From GCA-2746795 sp046496595 (GTDB lineage Bacteria; Chloroflexota; Anaerolineae; Promineifilales; Promineifilaceae): DNA of 27,645 nucleotides. The translations under genes were made by a program, and so were the position numbers. The notes under the pieces are model-generated. The model made no database searches and had not been told where the DNA came from. It was given only the letters and a program-made list of their open reading frames with translations. This document shows, in pieces, positions 1 to 7,622 of the stretch (the stretch's first letter is position 1; each line of letters starts with the position of its first letter). Location of the stretch: assembly GCA_046496595.1 (NCBI GenBank), contig JAWOGU010000439.1, positions 1-27,645 on the forward strand. Reading direction: 5' to 3'.

Positions 1-1636
1 TGTCCACGTAGGCGATCTGGTTCAGGTGACAGGCGCTTCCAGCGAATACTTTGGCATGAGCCAGTTGAGCGCCACTTCCGCCCAGGCTGTCACCGTGATC
101 AGCAGCAACAATCCGCTGCCCACGCCGGCCGTCGTGAGCCTGCCTATCCCCGGCGTAACCGCCACCGATTTGCCTGGCGCACAGGCTCAAATCAACGCTT
201 ATTACGAACCATTTGAAGGGATGCTGTTGACAGTCAACAATGAATTGACGGTAACCGAATACTTTGAACTGTCTCGCTACGGACAGGTAGTGCTGGCGCA
301 GGGCGGGCGTTTCCGCCAATTCACCGACGCCAATACTCCCTCCGCGACCGGTTACACCGCCCACCTGATTGACAAAGCACAGCGCACCATCATCTTGGAT
401 GACGACAGCAACCAGCAAAACCATGCGCTGTTGGAAGGCGTGCCTGTTCTCCACCCCACCCCCGGCTTTAGCATTACCAATTACATCCGGGGCGGCGACA
501 CCATCACTGACCTGACAGGCGTGCTGCATTGGTCGTTTGCCGGTCAAACAGGCACCGACGCCTGGCGCCTTCGGCCGGTAACGGAAAGCTTTGATTATGA
601 CTTTACGGCCGTTAACACGCGCCCTGCTACTCCTGACAACGTCAGCGGCAATCTCAAAGTCGCCAGCTTCAACGTCCTCAACTACTTTACAACCCTGGAT
701 TCGCGCGGGGCTGACTCTGTGGCCGAACTGGATCGTCAGGCGGCCAAAATCGTCGCCGCTTTCGCCGGTCTAGACGCTGACGTTATTGGCGTGATGGAAA
801 TTGAGAATAATAACAATGTCGCCATCGCCGATTTGGTCAGCCGCTTGAACGCTGATGCTGGCGCGGGCACTTACGCTTACATTAGCACGGGCACGGTGGG
901 TACAGATCAAATTACCGTCGGCATCATCTACAAACCGGGCAGTGTAACGCCGGTAGGAACGGCGCAAATCCTGACGGACGCCGTTTTCACCGATCCCAAC
1001 AACATCGGTTCGCAACAAAACCGACCGGCCGTGGCGCAAACCTTTGAACATCCCAGTGGTGAGCAGTTCACCGTCGTAGTAAATCACCTCAAGTCTAAAA
1101 ATTGCGGTAGCGCCACCAACTTAGATGCCGACCAGGGTGACGGTCAGGGCTGTTGGAATGACACGCGGCAAAAGGCCGCTGCTTACCTGGTCAACACCTG
1201 GATACCGGCGCTCACCGACAGCATCGGCGACCCGGACTTCCTGATCATGGGCGACCTGAACTCCTATCGCAACGAAGATCCCATCACCAATATCACTGAT
1301 GCAGGTTATTCCGACCTTTTTAACGACCTTCTGGGCGCATCTGCCTACGGCTACGTTTTTGATGGGCAGCTTGGTTACCTGGATCATGCTCTGGCCAGTC
1401 CTTCGTTGGCGCAGCAGGTAACGGGCGTTTCGGAGTGGCACATCAATGCCGATGAAGTGAACCTGCTCGATTACAATGACACCATACTGGATCCTGGCGA
1501 AGCAAGCTTTGAGGTCAAACCGGGCGCGCTGCCGCTTTTCGAATCTAATACCTATCGCTCCTCTGATCACGATCCGGTGGTGGTTGGCATTTCCTTTAAT
1601 TGGACCACGTACTTGCCTGTTATGTTCAAGAATTAA
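1..1636 (+). CDS. Secreted ExeM/NucH-type endonuclease (endonuclease/exonuclease/phosphatase fold), 5' truncated
   Basis: The frame is open from base 2 to the TAA at 1634-1636, so the true start lies outside the window; about 544 residues are visible. The first ~150 residues resemble the OB-fold-like region preceding the catalytic domain in ExeM/NucH nucleases. The catalytic EEP domain begins at 'LKVASFNVLNYF' (bases ~653-690). It shows the expected metal and catalytic signatures in order: VMEIENN (Glu), VNHLKSKNCG (His), MGDLNSYRNEDP (Asp/Asn), YLDHALAS and the terminal SSDHDPVVVG (Asp-His). The family cleaves extracellular DNA or RNA for nutrition or biofilm turnover; a signal peptide would be upstream of the window. 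The protein ends in FNWTTYLPVMFKN, a short hydrophobic tail with a terminal Lys-Asn after the catalytic domain. An intrinsic terminator follows 36 bases after the stop. Family assignment is strong; exact substrate is unknown. Confidence 0.9.
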   Translation, partial: VHVGDLVQVTGASSEYFGMSQLSATSAQAVTVISSNNPLPTPAVVSLPIPGVTATDLPGAQAQINAYYEPFEGMLLTVNNELTVTEYFELSRYGQVVLAQGGRFRQFTDANTPSATGYTAHLIDKAQRTIILDDDSNQQNHALLEGVPVLHPTPGFSITNYIRGGDTITDLTGVLHWSFAGQTGTDAWRLRPVTESFDYDFTAVNTRPATPDNVSGNLKVASFNVLNYFTTLDSRGADSVAELDRQAAKIVAAFAGLDADVIGVMEIENNNNVAIADLVSRLNADAGAGTYAYISTGTVGTDQITVGIIYKPGSVTPVGTAQILTDAVFTDPNNIGSQQNRPAVAQTFEHPSGEQFTVVVNHLKSKNCGSATNLDADQGDGQGCWNDTRQKAAAYLVNTWIPALTDSIGDPDFLIMGDLNSYRNEDPITNITDAGYSDLFNDLLGASAYGYVFDGQLGYLDHALASPSLAQQVTGVSEWHINADEVNLLDYNDTILDPGEASFEVKPGALPLFESNTYRSSDHDPVVVGISFNWTTYLPVMFKN

Positions 1637-1671
1637 CCTCTCAGGCAACCTCCGGTAGATTAGAACCCAAA

Positions 1672-1705
1672 AGCGGCGTCGAGAATCTGTTTGACGCCGC
1701 TTTTT
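1672..1705 (+). terminator. Intrinsic terminator after the ExeM/NucH-type nuclease
   Basis: A perfect 9-bp stem (AGCGGCGTC at 1672-1680 with GACGCCGCT at 1693-1701) with a 12-base loop is followed by a T-rich tract (TTTTTGTTGT from 1701). It lies 36 bases after the nuclease stop codon, so it most likely ends that transcript. Confidence 0.85.
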
Positions 1706-1768
1706 GTTGTAAAACGGCCGTTCCTCCGCTAAACTCCTCTACAAACTATTTCCTACCGGGAGACCCAT

Positions 1769-3274
1769 ATGACCACAAAATACCACGCCTTACTCGAAAA
1801 AGTCTACGAAATCAACGACATCAACAAAGCCCTGGCTGTTTTAAGCTGGGACAAAGAAGTCAACATGCCGCCCCAGGGCCTCGCCGCCCGCGTGCAGCAA
1901 ATGACCACCCTCAACCGCCTCAGCCACACCTTCTTCACCGCCGACGACATGGGGCAGCTCATCGAAGACGCTGCTGCCGAAATCGACGGTGCGGCTTACG
2001 ACAGCAACGAAGCCAGCCTGCTGCGCCTGCTGCAAAAAAACTACGCCGACGCCCGTAAAGTGCCCACCGGCTTTGTCACCCGCGCCGCGCAGCTCGGCGG
2101 CAAGGCCCACGCCGCCTGGGTCAAAGCCAGAGCGCAAAACGACTACGCCAGCTACGAACCCTGGATGGCGCAGGTCATTGAGATGTGCCAGGAACTGGCC
2201 GACTACTACGGCTACAAAGACGAAAAATACGACGCCCTGCTGGATAAGTACGAAACCGGCATGAAAACGGCCGAAGTACGCGCCATTTTTGACGCCGTTA
2301 AAGCCGAACTCATTCCTTTGCGGGAAGCGATAGTAGAACGAGGAACGGCCGTTTCCGACGCCCTCGTTCACCAAAATTTTGACATCGAAAAACAAAAAGA
2401 ATTCGCCCGCGCCATCGCCGCCGCCATTGGCTACGACTTCGAGCGCGGTCACCTGGGCACCGTCGTCCATCCCTTCGCCACCAGCTTCAGCCGCGACGAC
2501 GCCCGCATCACCACCCGCTGGTATCCCGGCTTCCTCAACCCCTCCCTTTTCGGCACGCTGCACGAATCGGGCCACGCCATGTACGAGCAGGGCACCCACC
2601 CCGATTTAGCCCGCACCCCCCTGGCGCGCGGCACCTCCCTGGGCATCCACGAATCGCAGTCGCGCATGATGGAGAATCTGGTGGGGCGCAATCGCGGCTT
2701 CTGGCAGGCGCACTTCCCCGCCCTGCAGAGCTTGTTCCTGGACCAACTGGGCAGCGCCGGCGCCGAAGATTTCTACCGCGCCATCAACAAAGTGCAGCCC
2801 TCCTTCATCCGCGTGGAAGCGGACGAACTGACCTACAACTTCCACATCATTTTGCGCTTTGAACTGGAGCAGGCCATGCTCAACGGCGAACTGGCGGCCA
2901 AATATCTGCCGCAAGCCTGGAACGCGAAGATGGAAACACTGTTGGGTATCATACCGCCCAACGACAGCGAAGGCTGCCTGCAAGACGTGCATTGGACGAG
3001 ACCGGGCTTTGGCTACTTCCCCACCTATGCCTTGGGCAATTTATACGCGGCGCAGTTGTGGGAAACGGCCGTTGCCCAACACCCCGCCATCGAAACAGAA
3101 CTGGCGCAGGGCAAAACAGAAACCCTGCTCCACTGGCTGGGCGCAAACATCCACCAGCACGGCCACAAATTCACTCCCGGCGAACTCATCCGGCGCGTCA
3201 CCGGCCAACCGCTCAGCCACGACGCCTTCATGCGCTACGCCGCCGCCAAATTCAGCGACATATACGGCTTGTAA
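1769..3274 (+). CDS. Carboxypeptidase M32 (thermostable carboxypeptidase Taq family)
   Basis: A zinc metallocarboxypeptidase that removes C-terminal residues from peptides, probably cytoplasmic since no signal peptide or membrane segment is seen. The 501-residue product matches the usual ~500-residue family length. Zinc motif HESGH is at residues 265-269, within GTLHESGHAMYEQG, and the downstream GIHESQSRMMEN supplies the third ligand (Glu295). Further family-like blocks are VHPFATSF (~234-241) and ITTRWYPGF (~247-255). The ATG at 1769 is preceded by a GGGAG ribosome site about 5 bases upstream (1759-1763). Two AACGGCCGTT palindromes lie in the gene (2344, 3064), each encoding Thr-Ala-Val. 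It is first of a short plus-strand pair with the pentapeptide protein, but a 134-base gap with a hairpin separates them, so they are probably not strictly co-translated. Confidence 0.95.
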   Translation: MTTKYHALLEKVYEINDINKALAVLSWDKEVNMPPQGLAARVQQMTTLNRLSHTFFTADDMGQLIEDAAAEIDGAAYDSNEASLLRLLQKNYADARKVPTGFVTRAAQLGGKAHAAWVKARAQNDYASYEPWMAQVIEMCQELADYYGYKDEKYDALLDKYETGMKTAEVRAIFDAVKAELIPLREAIVERGTAVSDALVHQNFDIEKQKEFARAIAAAIGYDFERGHLGTVVHPFATSFSRDDARITTRWYPGFLNPSLFGTLHESGHAMYEQGTHPDLARTPLARGTSLGIHESQSRMMENLVGRNRGFWQAHFPALQSLFLDQLGSAGAEDFYRAINKVQPSFIRVEADELTYNFHIILRFELEQAMLNGELAAKYLPQAWNAKMETLLGIIPPNDSEGCLQDVHWTRPGFGYFPTYALGNLYAAQLWETAVAQHPAIETELAQGKTETLLHWLGANIHQHGHKFTPGELIRRVTGQPLSHDAFMRYAAAKFSDIYGL

Positions 3275-3326
3275 ATCTCGCTCTCCAGGAATTCAGGGGA
3301 TTGGATTGACAACCAATGATGCGTGC

Positions 3327-3365
3327 AACGTGATGCGTGACCAGAAAGAACTCGCGCATCACGTT
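3327..3365. repeat. 11-bp perfect inverted repeat (hairpin) between M32 peptidase and pentapeptide gene
   Basis: AACGTGATGCG (3327-3337) and CGCATCACGTT (3355-3365) are exact reverse complements separated by 17 bases. A related GATGCGTGCAACG lies just before (3318-3330), giving a local direct repeat of GATGCGTG. There is no T-run, so it is not a canonical terminator. It may be a transcript-end hairpin or a small repeat element. The GTG at 3337, the far upstream start candidate of the next gene, falls inside this hairpin and is therefore unlikely to be used. Confidence 0.6.
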
Positions 3366-3408
3366 TCAGGCCAAACCACATGAAATCCCAAAGACCTGTA
3401 AAACTCTT

Positions 3409-4149
3409 ATGGCAAAGCGCGAAGACCTTCTATCCCATCTGGTTAACAGCAAAAACTTGAGCCAGTGGGATTTGTCGGGCCTTGACTTGGGTCAGCTTGA
3501 CCTTTCCCGCTGCAATTTGCGAGGCGCAGATTTAACCGGCACAGACCTGGCCGGCAGCGTACTCGTGCGGACAAATCTAGACAATGCCAACTTATGCGGG
3601 GCTTTTTTGACATTTAGTAATCTTCTTGGAGCAAATTTGCGTGGAGCAAATCTAAATCAAGCAGTCCTGAATGTCGCTAACCTGAGTTTAACAAAAATGG
3701 ATGGGGCCTGTCTGGTAGGCGCTCAGTTGATAGGTTCCAGCCTGGCAGGAACAACGATGACGCTGGCAAGTCTGTCGAATGCCAATGCCAGTGGCGCTGA
3801 AATCAGCGGCGCAAATCTAAAAGGAACTGATTTTCGGCAGAACTGTCTGGTTGGAGCTTCACTTGCTTCTTCCAATCTTTCTGACTGCGATCTGCGCGGC
3901 GCTGATTTGAGAAGAACAAATTTACATGAAGCAAATTTAACCAAAGTCATATTGCAAGAAGCGGATTGTCGCGGCGCTGATATGCGGAAAGTAGACTTCT
4001 CAGGAGCAGAGTTAAATCAAACGGATTTGCGGCGAGCAAATCTGCAAGACGCAAAAATCAAAACCGATCAGCTTCTAAATGCCAGACTTGAGGGAGCAAT
4101 TATGCCAAACGGCCGTTCCTATGAAGAATGGCGGCAGTCCCTCAACTAA
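3409..4149 (+). CDS. Pentapeptide-repeat protein
   Basis: About 246 residues from the ATG at 3409, nearly all of it A(D/N)LxX pentapeptide repeats (residues ~20-225; examples NLRGADLTGTDLAGS and ANLRGANLNQ). This family folds as a right-handed quadrilateral beta helix. Some members (MfpA/Qnr) mimic DNA and protect gyrase, but most have no known function and nothing here assigns one. A short N-terminal helix-like segment (MAKREDLLSHLVNSKNL) precedes the repeats and a non-repetitive tail (NGRSYEEWRQSLN) follows. I prefer ATG 3409 over GTG 3337 because the longer N-terminus is encoded inside a hairpin and is not repeat-like; no strong ribosome site is visible for either. Codon use is more AT-rich than in the M32 gene. 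It ends 9 bases from the convergent CBS-protein gene. Confidence 0.85.
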   Translation: MAKREDLLSHLVNSKNLSQWDLSGLDLGQLDLSRCNLRGADLTGTDLAGSVLVRTNLDNANLCGAFLTFSNLLGANLRGANLNQAVLNVANLSLTKMDGACLVGAQLIGSSLAGTTMTLASLSNANASGAEISGANLKGTDFRQNCLVGASLASSNLSDCDLRGADLRRTNLHEANLTKVILQEADCRGADMRKVDFSGAELNQTDLRRANLQDAKIKTDQLLNARLEGAIMPNGRSYEEWRQSLN

Positions 4150-4158
4150 TACGAGAGG

Positions 4159-5604
4159 CTACTCTGCTTCATCTCGGCCGTTTACTTTCGTTTCATCGAC
4201 TACCGGAAACTCCACCTTCGCCCGTGTCACCGCCCGTCGGTCCACGTCCAACACGGTGATGGTGACGGTATCATGGTAAACCACCGCATCCCCCACTACC
4301 GGCGGCCGGCCCAGCTTAGACACCACCAGCCCGCCAACCGTTTCCACGTCCGGCAGTTCTTCTTCCGCGCCCAGGTAAACGTCCTCGATCAAATTGTCCA
4401 CCAGATAATCGCCGGACACTTCCAACATCCCCGGCTCAATTTCTACGTATGGCTCATGCTCCAGGTCGAACTCGTCGCGCACCTCGCCGACCACTTCTTC
4501 CACCAGGTCTTCCAGCGTCACCACCCCCGCCATGCCGCCGAATTCGTCCAACACAATCGCCATGTGCAGCCGCTGCCTTTTAAATGCCGCCAGCAAAGCC
4601 TCCACGGGATAATCTTCCGGCACAGCCGGCGCTGCCCGCAAAATCAGGCGAATATCAAACGTAGTGTCTGGTTTCATCGTCTGCCGGATCATGTCTTTGA
4701 GATGCACAATGCCCACAATGTGATCCTGATCGTTGTCATAAACCGGGAAACGGCTGTGACGGCTCTCCGTCACAATTTTTAACAGCGTTTCTTTGGCAAT
4801 GTCGAGTGGAATGACCTGCACCCGCATCCGCGGCGTCATCACCTGCCCAGCCACCCGGTCGCTAAAATCGAAGATGTTGCGAATCATTTCCTCTTCGCCC
4901 ACTTTCAGCAAACCGCCTTCGACGCTTTCGCTCACCAGCAGTTCAATTTCCTCCGGTGACAAGACGCGCTGATGGCCCTCGGCAGGCGGCACTTTGAACA
5001 GGCGCAGCAGCAGATTGCCAATACCATTCAAAATCCGCACCGGAATGATCAAAATCGTTTGTGCAATTTGCATAGGATGGGTCAACGCCAGCACCACCTT
5101 AGGCGCGTCTGCCAGCGCCAACGATTTAGGCACCATCTCCCCCAAAACAACGTGCAAATAGGTAAGCAGACTCAGTCCCAGGAAATAACCAATGGAACGC
5201 ACCAAAACGGGGCTTGGTTCAAACCACAATCGGGCAACATATGGCTCCAGGAAATGGGCAATTTGCGGCTCAGCATACATAGCCAGCCCCAAAGAAGCAA
5301 TCGTAATCCCCAACTGCGCCGTAGCAATATACCGGTCTTGTTTAGTGCGCGAATCAAGAATGCCTAACACGGTTTTGCGTTTGCCGCCCTTATCTTCGCC
5401 ATTTATTTCTTCAAGCTGGGTCGGACGTACGCCAATGATGCCAAATTCAGCGGCCACAAAAAACCCGTTTAGCGCCACCAAGAGCAAAATAATCACCACA
5501 ACCAACAGCAGGGGGCTGCCGCCAACTCCTTCTGCCGCCGCCGAGATGAGAAACAATGTGCTCATGCCGGGAATCATGAGCGTTAAGAGGATGCCTTTAG
5601 TCAT
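4159..5604 (-). CDS. CNNM/CorC-type membrane protein with DUF21, CBS pair and CorC_HlyC domains (second of pair)
   Basis: A 481-residue integral membrane protein of the 'hemolysin/CNNM' family. Members are implicated in Mg2+/Co2+ efflux or ion homeostasis; some are annotated hemolysins without proof. Order: a short hydrophobic N-terminus (MTKGILLTLMIPGMSTLF), a DUF21 membrane domain with four likely helices (VVIILLLVALNGFFVAAEF, then LGITIASLGLAMYAEP, and so on to about residue 200), a CBS pair (about residues 220-350, including VMTPRMRVQVIP and FGGMAGVVTLEDLVEE), and a C-terminal CorC_HlyC domain (VSGDYLVDNLIEDV and onward). The ATG overlaps the stop of the upstream paralogue by 8 bases (ATGACTAA), so translation is probably coupled. 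The last ~12 residues are highly charged. Convergent with the pentapeptide gene, with only 9 bases between stops and no terminator visible. Confidence 0.92.
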   Translation of the reverse strand: MTKGILLTLMIPGMSTLFLISAAAEGVGGSPLLLVVVIILLLVALNGFFVAAEFGIIGVRPTQLEEINGEDKGGKRKTVLGILDSRTKQDRYIATAQLGITIASLGLAMYAEPQIAHFLEPYVARLWFEPSPVLVRSIGYFLGLSLLTYLHVVLGEMVPKSLALADAPKVVLALTHPMQIAQTILIIPVRILNGIGNLLLRLFKVPPAEGHQRVLSPEEIELLVSESVEGGLLKVGEEEMIRNIFDFSDRVAGQVMTPRMRVQVIPLDIAKETLLKIVTESRHSRFPVYDNDQDHIVGIVHLKDMIRQTMKPDTTFDIRLILRAAPAVPEDYPVEALLAAFKRQRLHMAIVLDEFGGMAGVVTLEDLVEEVVGEVRDEFDLEHEPYVEIEPGMLEVSGDYLVDNLIEDVYLGAEEELPDVETVGGLVVSKLGRPPVVGDAVVYHDTVTITVLDVDRRAVTRAKVEFPVVDETKVNGRDEAE

Positions 5605-6940
5605 GATCCGCCACCTCCCACTCGCTGAATGCAGCCGTATGCTCTGTGACAGGCAGTTGTAACGAAACCTCCGACACGCCCAAATCTTCCATCACTTCTA
5701 CCCGAATCTGGATATCGCCCAGGGTAACTTCATCTCCCTCGTTAGGAGAGCGTCCCAATTCGCTGAAGATGAGACCGCTAAGGGTATCGGCGGCTTCGTC
5801 TGGCAGCTTCAATTCGAGGTATTCATTCACATCTGAGATGAGCAGGTCGCCGCGCAGGTAGACCCGTCCTTGCTGGTCACGGGCAATGAGCGCCATTTCG
5901 TCGTCAAATTCGTCTTGCAGTTCACCAAAGATTTCTTCGATGAGGTCTTCAAAGGTGATTATGCCGGCCGTGCCGCCATATTCATCAAAAACAACGGCCA
6001 GGTAGTTACCGCCAACGTTCAGCTTTTCCCACACATCTAATACGGGCAGCGTTTCAGGCACGTAAATGACTTCGCGGATGACGGACTCCATGTCGGAACG
6101 GCCGTTTACATACCGCCTGAACAAATCCTTCACATGCACAAAGCCCACCACATCATCCACCGACTCGCCAATCAAGGGTATACGCGAATATCCCGCCCCA
6201 ATTGCCAGGTTGATCACATCTTCCACCGAACTGGTAACCGGCGCCGTCACCAACCGCGTCCGATGGACCATCACCTGCCGCGCCGACAAATCCCGCAGGC
6301 GGAACGCATTACGCAACATTTGCCGTTCCTCATCATCCAACAGCCCGCTTTCATGGCTTTCCGTCACCAACAATTCAATCTCTTCCGGCGAATGAAGCTG
6401 CGCGCCCTCGTGCAGCTTTTTACCCAGAAGCCGGAGCACCAGATTGCCGCTGCCATTAAACAGCCAGATCAACGGCATAAACAAAACCAGCGAAATGCGC
6501 ATAGGCGCCACCAGCGCCAGCGCCACATTCTCCGGGTATTGAATGGCGACCGATTTGGGAAACAACTCACCCATGATCACTTGCAGCATGGTAATAAAAA
6601 TCAACACACTAATCGTGGCCAGCCATTGGGCAGCCGTTTCACTCACCCCAAAATAAGCCAGCGGCTCCACCACATAACCGGCAACCACATTTTGCCCAAA
6701 AGCGCCCAAAACCAGTGACGAAATCGTAATACCAATCTGACAGGCAGCCACATAATTATCAAGCAAGACAGGCTTTTCCATGATCGGCAGCAGCAAAGCC
6801 GCCATCGTATTGCCACCCGCCGCCATCTGGCTGATCCGCGTGCGATGCGAAGAGACGGTGGCAAATTCAGCGCCAACATACAAGGCGTTAAAAAAGATCA
6901 TCAAAGCCACGACTGCTGTTATAAACAAAATTGTTGACAT
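5597..6940 (-). CDS. CNNM/CorC-type membrane protein with DUF21, CBS pair and CorC_HlyC domains (first of pair)
   Basis: A 447-residue paralogue of the next gene downstream, and first gene of the pair. The DUF21 membrane domain (residues ~1-190) begins with ILFITAVVALMIFFNALYVG and has further hydrophobic stretches (CQIGITISSLVLGAFG; LATISVLIFITMLQV). The CBS pair spans ~215-345 (ARQVMVHRTRLVTAP; FDEYGGTAGIITFEDLIEE) and the CorC_HlyC domain (VYLRGDLLISDVNEYL) runs to near the C-terminus. Such tandem pairs may form heteromers, which is an inference from family membership and coupling. The start ATG at 6940 has AGGAG a few bases upstream. The last 8 bases are shared with the downstream start. 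Transport substrate cannot be read from sequence. Confidence 0.93.
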   Translation of the reverse strand: MSTILFITAVVALMIFFNALYVGAEFATVSSHRTRISQMAAGGNTMAALLLPIMEKPVLLDNYVAACQIGITISSLVLGAFGQNVVAGYVVEPLAYFGVSETAAQWLATISVLIFITMLQVIMGELFPKSVAIQYPENVALALVAPMRISLVLFMPLIWLFNGSGNLVLRLLGKKLHEGAQLHSPEEIELLVTESHESGLLDDEERQMLRNAFRLRDLSARQVMVHRTRLVTAPVTSSVEDVINLAIGAGYSRIPLIGESVDDVVGFVHVKDLFRRYVNGRSDMESVIREVIYVPETLPVLDVWEKLNVGGNYLAVVFDEYGGTAGIITFEDLIEEIFGELQDEFDDEMALIARDQQGRVYLRGDLLISDVNEYLELKLPDEAADTLSGLIFSELGRSPNEGDEVTLGDIQIRVEVMEDLGVSEVSLQLPVTEHTAAFSEWEVADHD

Positions 6941-7438
6941 GTTCTCCTAGAATTTCTTAATCGATAAGTCGCAAAAACAATCAGGCAGGCGAAGTCGCCC
7001 GACCGAAAGCAAAACAGGCAGCAGTAATGCCAGACCTGCACCCAGTATTAACGTTAAAGCAATTACCTAAATGGGATTCCTGATTAGAATCAGGAGGCTC
7101 TGCATGTGGGTCAGCCAAGGCCAGTAAACTCCCTGAAGCCCTGACTCGCAATTTTTAGACAGGCGGCAGACATTTCCGTCATGGCCCTATGAGTTTTCTC
7201 CAATTAATTTACTGCCGTCGTTGGCAGCATTGTTCAAAATAGTCGGAATTCCCAACGCGGGGTTTCACAAAAAATTATAAAACAGTGCTATAGATTGGTC
7301 AAACCATTTTCAAGAGGTCATTTATGGTTCGTTTTAGGGCAAAATCATCTTTACAATTTTGGGGTAGCCGCGGCATCCCTGCCGCGCTTACACGAGCGCG
7401 GTAAGGATACCGCGGCTATAAAATTGTAAAACCCACAT
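6941..7438. other. Gene-poor spacer between the CNNM pair and the GH13 gene
   Basis: About 500 bases with no convincing gene. It holds a short palindrome (CCTGATT at 7079-7085 with AATCAGG at 7088-7094), an imperfect pairing of GGGTCAG (~7108) with CTGACTC (~7141) next to a T-run (ATTTTTAG), and the large 81-bp palindromic element at 7350-7430. Several short minus-strand frames look vaguely peptide-like but are interrupted by stops. I see no recognisable riboswitch class, although an ion-responsive leader before a CNNM operon would be plausible. Confidence 0.5.
7350..7430. repeat. 81-bp palindromic element with 11-bp perfect terminal inverted repeats (MITE/REP-like)
   Basis: The ends TTTACAATTTT (7350-7360) and AAAATTGTAAA (7420-7430) are exact reverse complements. 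Inside, TAGCCGCGG (7365-7373) pairs with CCGCGGCTA (7410-7418), and the CCGCGC-rich inner parts pair imperfectly around a short TTACACG-like loop. The whole element can fold into one long hairpin and holds no ORF. This architecture fits a non-autonomous palindromic repeat. It lies just downstream (on the minus strand) of the doubtful small ORF 7439-7597. Confidence 0.75.
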
Positions 7439-7597
7439 TCATTTCTCGGTCTCTTCGTTTCCGTTATAATCTTTCGTCACAGCGACTTGCTTAAAAATAT
7501 CACAATCATACGCTCCCACTCTAATCCAAAGCAAGAGTGGAAGGGGTCCCTCGTCGTCTGGGAAAAGATAATAACTTGTAAAATTTAGTTCTGGCAT
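7439..7597 (-). CDS. Doubtful small ORF, hypothetical protein fragment
   Basis: A 52-residue frame beginning MPELNFTSYYLFPDD and ending NGNEETEK, divergent from the GH13 gene with 25 bases between starts. The composition (aromatic, acidic and proline-containing block, varied codons) is more protein-like than the usual shadow frames, and no gene is read on the opposite strand here. There is no clear ribosome site and I recognise no family. It could be a remnant of a decayed gene or chance. Confidence 0.2.
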   Translation of the reverse strand: MPELNFTSYYLFPDDEGPLPLLLWIRVGAYDCDIFKQVAVTKDYNGNEETEK

Positions 7598-7622
7598 GGC
7601 CAGATCAGGAGTCAAAAAAAAC

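Noticed and set aside
1841..2599. 252-residue minus-strand frame opposite the M32 peptidase
   Set aside because: Val/Gly-rich shadow of a GC-rich gene; no ribosome site or recognisable motif.
3337..3408. Longer pentapeptide protein from GTG 3337
   Set aside because: The added codons lie in an 11-bp hairpin and show no repeat or family character.
6990..7060. Hydrophobic minus-strand peptide (ALTLILGAGLALLLPVLL)
   Set aside because: Preceded in frame by a stop with no start codon or ribosome site; too short and unsupported.
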